A stretch of DNA of 64,000 nt from Sulfurovum sp. GTDB lineage: Bacteria; Campylobacterota; Campylobacteria; Campylobacterales; Sulfurovaceae. Location of the stretch: contig JALWTA010000038.1 of NCBI GenBank assembly GCA_027082955.1, positions 1 through 64,000 of the forward strand. The letters are read 5' to 3'. Shown here piece after piece: positions 48,713 to 57,247 of this stretch (the first letter of the stretch is position 1; every line of letters starts with the position of its first letter). The position numbers and the translations under genes are program-made. Below the pieces are notes generated by a model that was not told the origin of the DNA, searched no databases, and saw only the letters and a list, made by a program, of their open reading frames with translations.

Positions 48713-48775
48713 GCTTTTCGAAAGAAAAGCATACCAAATCTCTTCACCCTTAACTCTTAGCTCTTAACTCTCTTA
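48713..48775 (+). repeat. REP-like hairpin, GGTAT foot and heptamers forming the folC 3' end
   Basis: GCTTTTC-GAAA-GAAAAGC (48713-48730, a GNRA-like loop), ATACC (48731-48735), then TCTTCAC, CCTTAAC, TCTTAGC, TCTTAAC, TCTCTTA (48741-48775). On the minus strand the array encodes the last residues of FolC and its TAA stop. Confidence 0.85.
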
Positions 48776-49946
48776 GAAACGCCTCAACTGTATAGAATGA
48801 TCCAAAGACCAGATAATGTTCCTTTGGATCAATGTAGCCTTCAAACATACAATAATCGATCCCTACCTGCTTTAATGCCGCCTCGATCGCTTCGATCGTC
48901 GTAGCCCGCTGTGATACAATGGGGATGATCTCAACCCGTTTGACTTTCGGCTTCAGAATACGCAGCACCGCTTCATAATCCTTGTCATCAAGCGAATTGT
49001 AAATAAGCACCGTCTCAGGCTCCATCGATGCGACAATCGCTTTGGCGGCAAGCGGATTGTGCCCCACATCAATACGGATGTTTTCGGTCAGCGGATAGAA
49101 TCGTCCAAAAAGCTCTAAGGTTTTCAAATCATTGACATCATACGACATACCCAATATATCCAAAGCCTGACATGCTACCATAGCATTGTCAACCAGATAA
49201 GCAGGCCACCCTTTTTGCTGTGCGATTGCTTCTAGCTCTACTGCCTTCTCATCGCTAAACGCTAAACGCTCAGCGCTAAAAAGCTCCGCTTTTTTCTCTT
49301 CGGCAATCCGCTTCGCCACTGCTACCACCTCATCGTAAGGCTGCGGTCCCAGCAGTGCCCTCTTTTGGATACTGCGTATCTTTGTCTCTGCAATCTCTTC
49401 GATGCTCTCTCCCAAAAATGCCTGATGGTCAATCCCTATGGGGGTGATGACACTCTGCTCCTTATCACAAACATTGGTCGCATCAAACTCTCCGCCAAGC
49501 CCCGCTTCAAGCACTATCAGATTGCACTTCTCGTAAACCACCAACGCCAAAAGAGTCGTATATTCAAAATAGGAGAGCGCCTCCGCCATCTCCTCGCCCA
49601 AGATAGGAAAAAGCTTTCGATGTGCTGCTTCCAATACCTCATCAGAGGCATCTTCACCATTCAACCAAATACGCTCATTAAATTTCAAAATGTGAGGAGA
49701 AGAGTAATGACCCACACCAAAACTCCTACCTCCTACCTCCTCACTCCTACTTCCTTGCCGCCAGGCAAGATACGCCATCATCCGCCCCGTAGAGCCCTTG
49801 CCGTTCGTACCGACAATATGTACTCTCTTGGGATGTCTAATGTGGGGTTTGAGGATCGCATAGGCTTGATGTACCCTCGTATGATCGATCTCTTTGTAGT
49901 AGAGCGGTTTTCGGTCAAGAAAACCGCTTAAGCTTTCGGTTTGCAC
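48750..49946 (-). CDS. folC: Dihydrofolate/folylpolyglutamate synthase FolC
   Basis: 398 residues, Mur-ligase-like enzyme that adds glutamate to folates. The P-loop VGTNGKGSTGRMMAYLA is near 44-60, then SSPHILKFNERI and VLEAGLGGEFDATNV. Three repeat pieces lie in the gene: RQGSRSEEVGGRSFG (49722-49769), FSAERLAFSDE (49253-49294) and the C-terminal RELRAKS (48750-48775). None breaks the frame or a core motif. The start is GTG, sharing a base with the lptE stop (TAGTG). Confidence 0.95.
   Translation of the reverse strand: MQTESLSGFLDRKPLYYKEIDHTRVHQAYAILKPHIRHPKRVHIVGTNGKGSTGRMMAYLAWRQGSRSEEVGGRSFGVGHYSSPHILKFNERIWLNGEDASDEVLEAAHRKLFPILGEEMAEALSYFEYTTLLALVVYEKCNLIVLEAGLGGEFDATNVCDKEQSVITPIGIDHQAFLGESIEEIAETKIRSIQKRALLGPQPYDEVVAVAKRIAEEKKAELFSAERLAFSDEKAVELEAIAQQKGWPAYLVDNAMVACQALDILGMSYDVNDLKTLELFGRFYPLTENIRIDVGHNPLAAKAIVASMEPETVLIYNSLDDKDYEAVLRILKPKVKRVEIIPIVSQRATTIEAIEAALKQVGIDYCMFEGYIDPKEHYLVFGSFYTVEAFLRELRAKS
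49253..49294 (-). repeat. Hairpin plus heptamer array in frame within folC
   Basis: Units CGCTAAA, CGCTAAA, CGCTCAG, CGCTAAA (49253-49280) abut the hairpin AAAAAGC-TCC-GCTTTTT (49278-49294). On the coding strand TTTAGCG contains TAG, but the changed third unit keeps it out of frame. Confidence 0.75.
49722..49769 (-). repeat. Hairpin plus heptamer array in frame within folC (N-terminal part)
   Basis: ACTCCTA, CCTCCTA, CCTCCTC, ACTCCTA (49722-49749) and a partial unit are followed by the hairpin CTTGCC-GCCA-GGCAAG (49754-49769). It lies just after the P-loop helix, between TGRMMAYLAW and HYSSPHI. Confidence 0.78.
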
Positions 49947-50491
49947 TATTTGTTCTGTGCCTTTTTCTGTTGCGCTGCACGGGCGCTAACATAGGCGAGG
50001 AACTCGTCCATACCCTTTTCAAGCCCTTTTCTAATTGCTTCAATTCTCAGTGCAGAAGAGGTTAATGCACTGTCTTTGATATCAGATTCATAAATAGTAT
50101 TGATATTCTTATGAATCTCTCCCTCTTTAGTCAGCATTCTAAAGCGCATCCGGGTATAGGCACGATAGCGTGTCACATAACCATTCTGATAACTAAGTGG
50201 TCTAAAATAGGTTCCCGAATAGGTAATATAAATTTGACTCTCTGCCTGATCTTTTGGCACGATATGTCCCTTAAACCGAGTGTATACAATACGGTTCATC
50301 TCATCCTTGACAAACGGTGCATTTTCCGGCTCTGCCCTGTCCACCTCAACCTGAACATAGACAGAATCACTAAAAAGATTCCGTATGACATGGGAAGAGG
50401 GCTGATAGGCACAGGCGGTTAGTAGCAACAGTGCTACTAAAGTGAAGAGTGAAGAGTGAAGAGTGAAGAGTGTTGGTTTGTTTTGGGACAT
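49946..50491 (-). CDS. lptE: LPS-assembly lipoprotein LptE-like
   Basis: 181 residues. A signal peptide ends in the lipobox LLTA-C (Cys at 27). The mature part (SDSVYVQVEVDRAEPENAPFVKDEM, ESQIYITYSG, RAYTRMRFRM) has the alternating strands of LptE, which plugs LptD at the outer membrane. The signal peptide region (TLFTLHSSLFTLVALLLLTA) is almost wholly encoded by a hairpin-heptamer repeat. Position between leuS and folC supports the call. Confidence 0.82.
   Translation of the reverse strand: MSQNKPTLFTLHSSLFTLVALLLLTACAYQPSSHVIRNLFSDSVYVQVEVDRAEPENAPFVKDEMNRIVYTRFKGHIVPKDQAESQIYITYSGTYFRPLSYQNGYVTRYRAYTRMRFRMLTKEGEIHKNINTIYESDIKDSALTSSALRIEAIRKGLEKGMDEFLAYVSARAAQQKKAQNK
50421..50469 (+). repeat. 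Hairpin plus heptamer array encoding the LptE signal peptide
   Basis: AGTAGCA-ACAG-TGCTACT (50421-50438) is a 7-bp stem with 4-base loop, followed after AAA by four perfect GTGAAGA units (50442-50469). The same unit is used at 17292. On the coding (minus) strand the units read CTCTTCA, free of stops, and give FTLHSSLFTL; the hairpin gives VALLLLT. Confidence 0.82.
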
Positions 50492-50512
50492 GCTTTTACC
50501 TTTCTGTTTGAA

Positions 50513-52954
50513 TTATACCGGTTTTACCGCAAGATTTACCAGTTTGTTCGGCACCACAATCTCTTTGACGATCTGCATATTTTGAAGCCATTTTTCCCCT
50601 GCCTCTTTGGCAGCCGCAAGTATCTCATCGTTACTCGCATCAGGGCTGACTTCTATCTCGGTACGCTTCTTGCCGCTGATCATCACAACATACATCACAC
50701 TCTCTTGGACAAACACCTCATCTTTGACTTCGATCTTGCCGTTAAAATTCTCTCGACCAAAGAGCTTCTCGCTCAGCTCTGTAGCCACATGCGGGATGAT
50801 CGGCTCAAGCAGGTTGAGCATAATATACATCCCCTCTGTCCAAACATCTGTGTTGTCCTGTTTATCAAGCGCATTGAGTGCTTCCATACAGGCAGCAATG
50901 AGTGTGTTGAAAGCAAACGTATGTTCATAGACATCGGCAGATTTTTGCAGTGCTTCATAGACTTTGACTCGTGCCAGTTTGCTTTCTTTGCTCAGGCTGC
51001 TCTGGTCAATCTCAGGCAGCGTCTTGCCTGTAACTTTGCCGCTTCTGTCATAAAGCTTTTTGATGAAACGAAACGCACCATCTACCGCAGAATCATTCCA
51101 CTCCAGCTCTTTTTGCGGCGGTGCTGCAAAGAGAATAAACAGACGCGCGGTATCGGCACCATACTTATCTACCAAGGCATCCGGATCGACCGTATTGCCT
51201 TTGGACTTACTCATTTTTGCTCCATCTTTGAGTACCATCCCCTGTGTCAGCAGTCTCTGAAACGGCTCGTCAATGTCGTGATAGCCAAGATCACGCAGCA
51301 CTTTGGTAAAGAAACGTGCATAGAGCAGGTGCAAGATCGCATGCTCGATACCGCCGATATACTGATCGACCCCCAGCCAGTAGTCAGCATCTGCTTTGTC
51401 TATGCCAACCTCTTCCCATTTTTTAGGGTTGGTCGCATAACGGAACTGATACCAGCTTGACTGCACGAAAGTATCAAGTGTATCGGTCTCACGCACGGCA
51501 TCCTTGCCACATTTTGGACACTTGCAGTGTTTCCATGTCGGATGGTTCTCCAGCGGGTTGCCCTCACCGGTGATCTCCACATCATCAGGGAGTGCCACAG
51601 GTAGGTTCTCAAACTTCTCAGGTACCAGACCACACTCGTCACAGTGCACAAACGGAATAGGCGCACCCCAGTAGCGCTGACGGCTGACCCCCCAGTTGCG
51701 CAGTTTGTAGTTGGTTGTACCCTTGCCTTTGCCCTCCTCTTCCATGTAGTTTATGATGGCGATTTTCGCCTCTTCATTCTCTACACAGCTAAACCGGTCA
51801 CTCTCGATGAGTCTGCCGCTTCCGGTATAGGGAAGCTCTTCGCCGCCTTCGATGACACGTTTAATCGGCAGATTGTATTTGGTAGCGAACTCATAGTCAC
51901 GTTCATCATGTGCTGGTACCGCCATGACTGCACCGCCGCCGTAGCTTGCCAGTACAAAATTGGCAGTCCAGACAGGGATCTGTTCGCCTGTAAGTGGATG
52001 AATCACACTGATACCCAGAGAATACCCCTCTTTATCCTGCTTGGCACGTTCTACTTCGCTCATATTGGCAATGGCTTTGATCTTCTCTGCCACCTCAGAT
52101 TCGAGCAGATTGTGTTCGACAAGATACTTGGTAATAGGATGTTCAGGCGCCAATGCCGAATAGGTGACACCGTAGATCGTATCGGGACGGGTGGTAAAGA
52201 CTTCATAGCGGTCAAACTTGCCGTCAAGCTTTGCTTTGCTCTCCTCTGTCAGCTCAAAGTCAAACGCCAATCCCTGAGACTTTCCTATCCAGTTGCGCTG
52301 CATCGTGATCACCTGGGAGGGCCACTTGCCCTCAAGCTGCGCCAGATCTTCCAGCAATTCATCGGCATAACGGATGATGTCAAGATAATAGCCCGGCATC
52401 TCTTTGAGCTCTACAGGATTATCACAACGCCAGCAGCACCCCTCTTCGACCTGCTCGTTGGCAAGTACCGTATGGCAGCTCTCACACCAGTTTACTGTCG
52501 TGCTCTCACGATAGAGCAGCCCCTTTTGGAACATCTCAATGATAAACTTCTGCTCATGCTTGGTGTAGAGCGGATCACAGGTGGCAAACTCACGTGTCTT
52601 GGAAAATGAAAGTCCCAGTGTACCCAGCTCTTTACGCATATAGTCGATGTTGCTGTAGGTCCACTCTTTGGGGTGGCGTCCATGTTTGATCGCCGCATTC
52701 TCAGCCGGCATCCCAAACGCATCCCACCCGATGGGGTGCAGGACGTTGTAGTCTTGTTTTCTGTAGTAGCGTGCCAGTGCATCGCCGATGGCGTAGTTGC
52801 GCACATGCCCCATATGCAGACGACCGCTTGGGAACGGGAACATACTCAAAATATATTTTTTCTTCTGACTCAGGGAGTCACTCGGTTCAAACGCCTGCTC
52901 CGCTTCCCACTGCTGCTGCCACTTGGCTTCAATCTCTTTTGGATTGTAACTCAT
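50513..52954 (-). CDS. leuS: Leucyl-tRNA synthetase
   Basis: 813 residues, class I synthetase. HIGH is present as HMGH in [20 protein letters not shown], and KMSKS in [16 protein letters not shown] zinc-binding insert ([21 protein letters not shown]) and the CP1 editing domain ([12 protein letters not shown]) are intact. The C-terminal domain ends normally. It leads the leuS-lptE-folC unit. Confidence 0.98.
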   Translation of the reverse strand: MSYNPKEIEAKWQQQWEAEQAFEPSDSLSQKKKYILSMFPFPSGRLHMGHVRNYAIGDALARYYRKQDYNVLHPIGWDAFGMPAENAAIKHGRHPKEWTYSNIDYMRKELGTLGLSFSKTREFATCDPLYTKHEQKFIIEMFQKGLLYRESTTVNWCESCHTVLANEQVEEGCCWRCDNPVELKEMPGYYLDIIRYADELLEDLAQLEGKWPSQVITMQRNWIGKSQGLAFDFELTEESKAKLDGKFDRYEVFTTRPDTIYGVTYSALAPEHPITKYLVEHNLLESEVAEKIKAIANMSEVERAKQDKEGYSLGISVIHPLTGEQIPVWTANFVLASYGGGAVMAVPAHDERDYEFATKYNLPIKRVIEGGEELPYTGSGRLIESDRFSCVENEEAKIAIINYMEEEGKGKGTTNYKLRNWGVSRQRYWGAPIPFVHCDECGLVPEKFENLPVALPDDVEITGEGNPLENHPTWKHCKCPKCGKDAVRETDTLDTFVQSSWYQFRYATNPKKWEEVGIDKADADYWLGVDQYIGGIEHAILHLLYARFFTKVLRDLGYHDIDEPFQRLLTQGMVLKDGAKMSKSKGNTVDPDALVDKYGADTARLFILFAAPPQKELEWNDSAVDGAFRFIKKLYDRSGKVTGKTLPEIDQSSLSKESKLARVKVYEALQKSADVYEHTFAFNTLIAACMEALNALDKQDNTDVWTEGMYIMLNLLEPIIPHVATELSEKLFGRENFNGKIEVKDEVFVQESVMYVVMISGKKRTEIEVSPDASNDEILAAAKEAGEKWLQNMQIVKEIVVPNKLVNLAVKPV

Positions 52955-53006
52955 TGCTTCTCACTTATACGATAATAATTGAACCTTCTGAATAATGACC
53001 AACAGA

Positions 53007-53168
53007 GGTTTCACTCGATGGCGACAAAGGAGTGCCCAACCCCTGAAAGGGGCGCCTTTATGGCTTCGCTTTGCTCCGACCATTTCGGTTCCGAAGCTAC
53101 GAAAGACAAGCAGTTGTCTTTCGCTTACGCTTCTCATGTTCACGACTGCCCAAGCTTCGAGTGAAACC
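53007..53168. repeat. 162-bp fold-back element with 12-bp terminal inverted repeats
   Basis: Perfect termini GGTTTCACTCGA and TCGAGTGAAACC enclose several internal hairpins: CCCC-TGAAA-GGGG (53040-53052) and a perfect 10-bp stem CGAAAGACAA-GCAG (53100-53123). An outer GCTTCG/CGAAGC pairing also fits. GCGACAAAGGAGTGCC inside it resembles the spacer of the groEL repeats. It fills most of the 323-base leuS-ypfJ gap; no gene is seen there. It may be a MITE or structured RNA. Confidence 0.75.
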
Positions 53169-53232
53169 GGTGATTTTTCAGAGAATTCAATTTGGTGGAT
53201 TATAGCAAAATAGGAGTTAATTGTAGCACCCC

Positions 53233-53267
53233 TCTTCATCCTTAACCCTTAGCACTTAACACTCAGA
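53233..53267. repeat. Degenerate heptamer array downstream of ypfJ
   Basis: CTCTTCAT is followed by CCTTAAC, CCTTAGC, ACTTAAC, ACTCAGA. The unit resembles that at 48741. No convincing hairpin is adjacent. It ends 10 bases before the metallopeptidase stop. Confidence 0.65.
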
Positions 53268-53277
53268 AGTTCGCATC

Positions 53278-54162
53278 TTACTGAAATGTATTGCACACTC
53301 TCAAATCACCGCTCTCAAATCCACGCTTAAACCACGCCATACGCTGTGCGGAACTGCCATGCGTGAAAGCATCGGGACGTACTGCACGCCCCGCCTCTCT
53401 TAGCAGCGTGTCATCCCCGATCTTGCTTGCGGCATTGAGCGCCTCTTCAAGATCGCCGGGTTCAAGCATATGAAACTGCCGTTGCGCATAATGTCCCCAG
53501 ACACCGGCATAGCAGTCTGCCTGAAGTTCCACCTTGACTTGCAGCGCATTGGCACGCGGACCTCTGCCGCCCCACTGCTGTTTGATCTTCTGTACCTTAT
53601 CGAGTGTGCCGGCAATATCCTGTACGTGGTGTCCTATCTCATGCGCAAGTACATACGCCTGTGCAAAATCTCCCGGCGCATTGTGACGGCGTGCAAGCTC
53701 ATCAAAAAAACCAAGATCAAGATAAACCTTTTTGTCCACAGGGCAGTAAAAAGGCCCCATCTGAGACTGTGCTCCGCCACATCCGCTGTGGGTATGGCCT
53801 CTATAAAGTACCAATACCGGTTCTTTGTAGCGAAGTCCATACTGTGGCAACAGCTGACTCCAGACCTCTTCTGTGCTTCTGAGTACTTTTTTAATGAACA
53901 CTGCCCGCTTGTCATCAACCGCTTTGTTAACCGAATGTGACGCACCGCCGCCCATGCCAATCAGTGCCAAAGGATTGTACCCTGCCATATAGGCAAGCAG
54001 ACCCGCACCAATGATCAGCAGCCCAAATTTAGAACGCAACAGCGGACGGATGAGCGGCCACAACATCATCATGGTTCCCATACTCATTCTGCCGCCGCCA
54101 TAACCTCCCTGACCACGTCTGTCCTCTACATTTTGGCTCTCTTCTTCGTTATCAAGACGCAT
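53278..54162 (-). CDS. ypfJ: YpfJ-type putative neutral zinc metallopeptidase
   Basis: 294 residues. A Gly/Met-rich N-terminus (GGYGGGRMSMGTMMM) precedes membrane helices (~30-70). The peptidase domain has the zinc motif VLAHEIGHHVQ (~170) and the downstream ELQADCYAGVW with the third Glu ligand. CGGAQSQMGPFYCP is also typical. Biological role is unknown in this family. It is a single-gene unit. Confidence 0.9.
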   Translation of the reverse strand: MRLDNEEESQNVEDRRGQGGYGGGRMSMGTMMMLWPLIRPLLRSKFGLLIIGAGLLAYMAGYNPLALIGMGGGASHSVNKAVDDKRAVFIKKVLRSTEEVWSQLLPQYGLRYKEPVLVLYRGHTHSGCGGAQSQMGPFYCPVDKKVYLDLGFFDELARRHNAPGDFAQAYVLAHEIGHHVQDIAGTLDKVQKIKQQWGGRGPRANALQVKVELQADCYAGVWGHYAQRQFHMLEPGDLEEALNAASKIGDDTLLREAGRAVRPDAFTHGSSAQRMAWFKRGFESGDLRVCNTFQ

Positions 54163-54198
54163 CCAGTCTCCTCCTCTGACTTATTGATAAACTACTAC

Positions 54199-54373
54199 GG
54201 ATTATACCCAAATCTCGAAATAGAATTCTTTGAATTTGTGTTATGCTCGTATTTACGGGGTTTGCAGAAAATTTGAGTCGCACCCGTAGGTTCGGCGATG
54301 GTTTTATGTGAAGCCCGTGAATACGATGATGATACAAAGTCATGAATTTCTATTTCGGGATTTGGGTTATACC
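54199..54373. repeat. ~175-bp fold-back element upstream of dnaX
   Basis: The outer arms pair over about 25 bases (left ATACCCAAATCTCGAAATAG; right CTATTTCGGGATTTGGGT). An inner pairing continues further in (CGTATTTACGGG with CCCGTGAATACG), so the whole segment is one long imperfect hairpin. It fills the ypfJ-dnaX gap. It resembles a MITE; no related transposase is in the window. Confidence 0.7.
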
Positions 54374-54427
54374 AATCAAAAGTAAAAATAGACTACAATA
54401 TTGCTACTTTTAAAAAGAGGAGTCCGT

Positions 54428-56389
54428 GTGTCATTAGCGTTAGCAAGAAAGTACCGTCCCGCCACATTTAACGACCTCATCGGGCAGGAAGCAGTCTCTC
54501 AAACCCTCTCGCAGGCACTGGATAACGGCCGACTCTCACACGCCTATCTCTTCTCCGGACTTCGTGGAAGCGGAAAGACCTCTACGGCTCGTATTTTTGC
54601 AAAAGCACTGCTATGTGAACAGGGCACTTCTTCTCACCCCTGTGGTGAGTGTATCCACTGTGTGATGGCTGCGGAAAACCGCCATATGGACATCATTGAG
54701 ATGGATGCGGCAAGCAACCGCGGGATCGATGACATCAAAGACCTCATTGAACACACCAAGTACAAACCAAGCTCTGCACGCTTCAAGATCTTCATTATCG
54801 ACGAAGTGCACATGCTGACAAATCAGGCGTTCAATGCCCTGCTTAAAACCCTTGAAGAGCCACCTGACTTTGTCAAATTTATCCTTGCAACCACTGACCC
54901 GCTCAAACTGCCGGCGACCATCCTCTCTAGAACCCAGCATTTCCGGTTCAAAAAGATTCCCCAGCAGCTGGTACAACGCCACCTTGAGCATATTCTCAAC
55001 CTTGAACAAATCGGGTTTGAAAAAGAGGCGGTTGAGATCATTGCACGTACCGGTGCAGGCAGTCTGAGAGATTCACTGACGCTGCTCGATCAGGCGATCG
55101 TTTATTCTCAAAACTTTGTCGATGTCGCAACAGTCACAGGTATGCTCGGTATCATCGAACCGAGTCTGCTTGAGAAGCTGCTTGAAGATATTGTCAAAAA
55201 AGATACTGCCGCGATCCTCGACTTTATCAGAATAGCTGCCGATTATGAGGCGGAGATGATCCTCGATGAGCTGACACTCTACCTCAAGAGCCTTCTGCTT
55301 GAAGGCAGCAACAGACTTACTCCTATGATCATCGAGCGCTTCTTCCGGATCATCGCCGAGTCAAAAACCCTGCTTTCTCTTGGAAGCGATGGCGAGTTTG
55401 TCCTCTCGCTGACTCTATTTAAAATGATGGAAGCGCTGCAGATCAAAGATATCGACACAATGATCAAAGGACTCGAACAGGAGCTAAAAGGGGTAGAAGT
55501 CAGCGAAATCGTTGTCACTACACCCGCACCGGATCTCTCTGCACCCAAAGAGGTGATCACCATCACCGAAGAGGAGATCGTAGCAACCCTGCCCGCAGAG
55601 AAAAAAGCACCCGATACAACACCTGCCATGCAGGAAGAGAAGCAAGAAGAGCCCCATGCTGTTGCAAAAACAACACCACAAGAGCCAGAGGTATCACCGT
55701 CTCCAACAACACAAGATACACCACAAACCACCTCAATGCTCAACACTCAGCGCTCAGCACTCAACACCACCCCAAACGAAAGCGCAGAGATCCAAAGCAA
55801 ACCAGATAAACCTCAACAAGAAACCCCTTCCTCAACACTCAGCGCTCAGCACTCAACGCTCAACGCCGGAAAATTCAAAGAACTCATCTCCAAGATCTAT
55901 GACCGAGACTACGACCTTGGCAGCTGTTTTGAACGCAACATCAGCTTTGTCAACTTTTCCGACAACCTGTTGACATGGGAGTCCACTGCCGAAGATGCCG
56001 ACAAGCAGATGCTCATCACCCACTGGGGTGTGATCAACATGTTTGTCAAAGAGCTGTTTGGATTTGAGACCAAAATAAAAAATATCGCTAAAAAAAAAGC
56101 CAGTAGGGGTCTGACCTCACAAAAAGTAGCAGAGAGTAATGAGCAGGTAGCAGGTAGCGGGGATCAATCGATAGAGCAGATACCACAGGAAAATGCTGCT
56201 CATAACGATGCAGACAGCGGCTCTATGATCGAAGAGATCGAGATGAAGAGCTCCTGCATCGCTCCTGATGCTGGTGAAACCGAAGCAGCCAAAGAGAAAG
56301 ACCCCTCAGCCCTGCTTGAAGAGCCCATGGTCAAAACTGCTCTGGAGCTTTTTAATCCCAAAAAGGTTAGGATTAAACGAAATACCTAA
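54428..56389 (+). CDS. dnaX: DNA polymerase III subunit gamma/tau
   Basis: 653 residues, clamp-loader ATPase. Walker A GLRGSGKTSTARIFAKALLCE, the zinc module CEQGTSSHPCGECIHC, DEVHMLTNQAFNALLKTLEEPP and the sensor ATTDPLKLPATILSR are present. A Pro/Gln/Glu-rich linker (~370-490) carries two heptamer arrays. A conserved domain (~495-555) ends at an A9 tract coding KKK. The C-terminal motif MVKTALELFNPKKV is intact. The GTG at 54428 follows GAGGAG; the ORF track starts nine codons earlier. Confidence 0.96.
   Translation: MSLALARKYRPATFNDLIGQEAVSQTLSQALDNGRLSHAYLFSGLRGSGKTSTARIFAKALLCEQGTSSHPCGECIHCVMAAENRHMDIIEMDAASNRGIDDIKDLIEHTKYKPSSARFKIFIIDEVHMLTNQAFNALLKTLEEPPDFVKFILATTDPLKLPATILSRTQHFRFKKIPQQLVQRHLEHILNLEQIGFEKEAVEIIARTGAGSLRDSLTLLDQAIVYSQNFVDVATVTGMLGIIEPSLLEKLLEDIVKKDTAAILDFIRIAADYEAEMILDELTLYLKSLLLEGSNRLTPMIIERFFRIIAESKTLLSLGSDGEFVLSLTLFKMMEALQIKDIDTMIKGLEQELKGVEVSEIVVTTPAPDLSAPKEVITITEEEIVATLPAEKKAPDTTPAMQEEKQEEPHAVAKTTPQEPEVSPSPTTQDTPQTTSMLNTQRSALNTTPNESAEIQSKPDKPQQETPSSTLSAQHSTLNAGKFKELISKIYDRDYDLGSCFERNISFVNFSDNLLTWESTAEDADKQMLITHWGVINMFVKELFGFETKIKNIAKKKASRGLTSQKVAESNEQVAGSGDQSIEQIPQENAAHNDADSGSMIEEIEMKSSCIAPDAGETEAAKEKDPSALLEEPMVKTALELFNPKKVRIKRNT
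55732..55766 (+). repeat. Heptamer array 1 in the dnaX linker
   Basis: Five units CTCAATG, CTCAACA, CTCAGCG, CTCAGCA, CTCAACA, in frame and coding MLNTQRSALNT. A 27-base identical core recurs in the second array but is read in another frame. Confidence 0.8.
55831..55865 (+). repeat. Heptamer array 2 in the dnaX linker
   Basis: Five units CTCAACA, CTCAGCG, CTCAGCA, CTCAACG, CTCAACG, coding STLSAQHSTLNA. It is offset from array 1 by 92 bases, so the same DNA is translated in a different frame. Confidence 0.8.
56090..56106 (+). promoter_or_regulatory. Candidate slippage/frameshift site in dnaX
   Basis: Nine A in frame (AAA AAA AAA GCC) are followed by stops in both other frames: -1 reads AGC CAG TAG, +1 reads CCA GTA GGG GTC TGA. 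dnaX makes a shorter gamma form by ribosomal frameshifting in E. coli and by slippage at an A9 run in Thermus. Product here would be ~559 residues. Confidence 0.4.
56142..56162 (+). repeat. Short heptamer array near the dnaX 3' end
   Basis: AGCAGGT, AGCAGGT and AGCGGGG in frame, coding the EQVAGSGD region. It follows the A9 tract and a small GGGGTC/GACCTC inverted repeat. Confidence 0.5.
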
Positions 56390-57195
56390 TCTACCCACGC
56401 TTTGGTTACAATCTTTGGCTTCTCATCATAGATCTTCACCTTTTCTGCATCTATACAGCGACCATTGTCATCTAATTCAAAGACAATCATCTGCAAGATT
56501 GCTTTACAACTGTCAGGAATATCATGGTGACCACCAAGTCCGGTAAGAAAACGGCGCATTGGCACAGCTTTGTCCATACCGATAACCCCATCACGACAAC
56601 CGGTCAGCCCCACATCGGTCACATAGGCGCATCCGTTGCTAACACAAAGGTCATCCGTACCGACATGGGTATGGGTACCAAAAATGGCAGAGACATCTTC
56701 ATGAAGCATATGCAGCAGCACATTCTTTTCAGAACTCGCTTCCGCATGCATATCGATGATGATGTGTTTGATCCCCTGAGCCTTGAGCGAAGCGACCACG
56801 GACGTGATCATAGTAAACGGGTTATCTACCATAGGCATGGTGTAGTGCCCCATCAAATTGAGTACTGCTACTTCATGTCCACAGATTGTTGTTTGGAAAA
56901 TGCCTTTGCCCGGTGAGGCTTCGGGGTAGTTCATGGGTCTAATAAGCGGATGGCTCTCAAAGAGTTCGACGATCTCTTTTTTATCAAAACTGTGGTTGCC
57001 TCCGGTCATCACATCGATGCCGTAGCCAAGCAATTCATCAGCATTTTTGCGGGTCAATCCAAACCCATGGGAGGCATTTTCATAGTTGGCAATAACAAAA
57101 TCAAGAAAGTGTTCCTGACGCAGACGCTTAAGGTGTTTTTTGAGCATCAAGCGCCCGGGTTTACCGACAATATCTCCAATAAACCCGATACGCAT
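56386..57195 (-). CDS. ymdB: YmdB/TIGR00282 family metallophosphoesterase
   Basis: 269 residues, calcineurin-like fold with metal motifs GDIVGKPGR, ANYENASHGFG, TGGNHSFDKKE, DMHAEASSEK and FGTHTHVGTDD. Relatives hydrolyse cyclic nucleotides (2',3'- or 3',5'-cNMP). It ends overlapping the converging dnaX by 4 bases. The start MRIGFIGDIVG is typical. Confidence 0.92.
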   Translation of the reverse strand: MRIGFIGDIVGKPGRLMLKKHLKRLRQEHFLDFVIANYENASHGFGLTRKNADELLGYGIDVMTGGNHSFDKKEIVELFESHPLIRPMNYPEASPGKGIFQTTICGHEVAVLNLMGHYTMPMVDNPFTMITSVVASLKAQGIKHIIIDMHAEASSEKNVLLHMLHEDVSAIFGTHTHVGTDDLCVSNGCAYVTDVGLTGCRDGVIGMDKAVPMRRFLTGLGGHHDIPDSCKAILQMIVFELDDNGRCIDAEKVKIYDEKPKIVTKAWVD

Positions 57196-57210
57196 AAAAA
57201 CTCTTCTGAA

Positions 57211-57247
57211 CGCTACGCGCTTAACGCTAAACGCTCTCTCCGCTAAA
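57211..57247. repeat. Heptamer array at the fabH 3' end
   Basis: CGCTACG, CGCTTAA, CGCTAAA, CGCTCTC and, after two bases, CGCTAAA. The unit is shared with 49253. The fabH stop codon (57227-57229) lies within it and the array codes the last residues (FSGESV). Confidence 0.72.

Noticed and set aside
53030-53056. Integron attC site (GCCCAAC near a short palindrome)
   Set aside because: Only one half matches RYYYAAC, the opposite consensus is missing, and there is no integrase or cassette structure.
52961-53239. 92-residue minus-strand ORF in the leuS-ypfJ gap
   Set aside because: It reads through the inverted-repeat element; no SD and no recognisable protein features.
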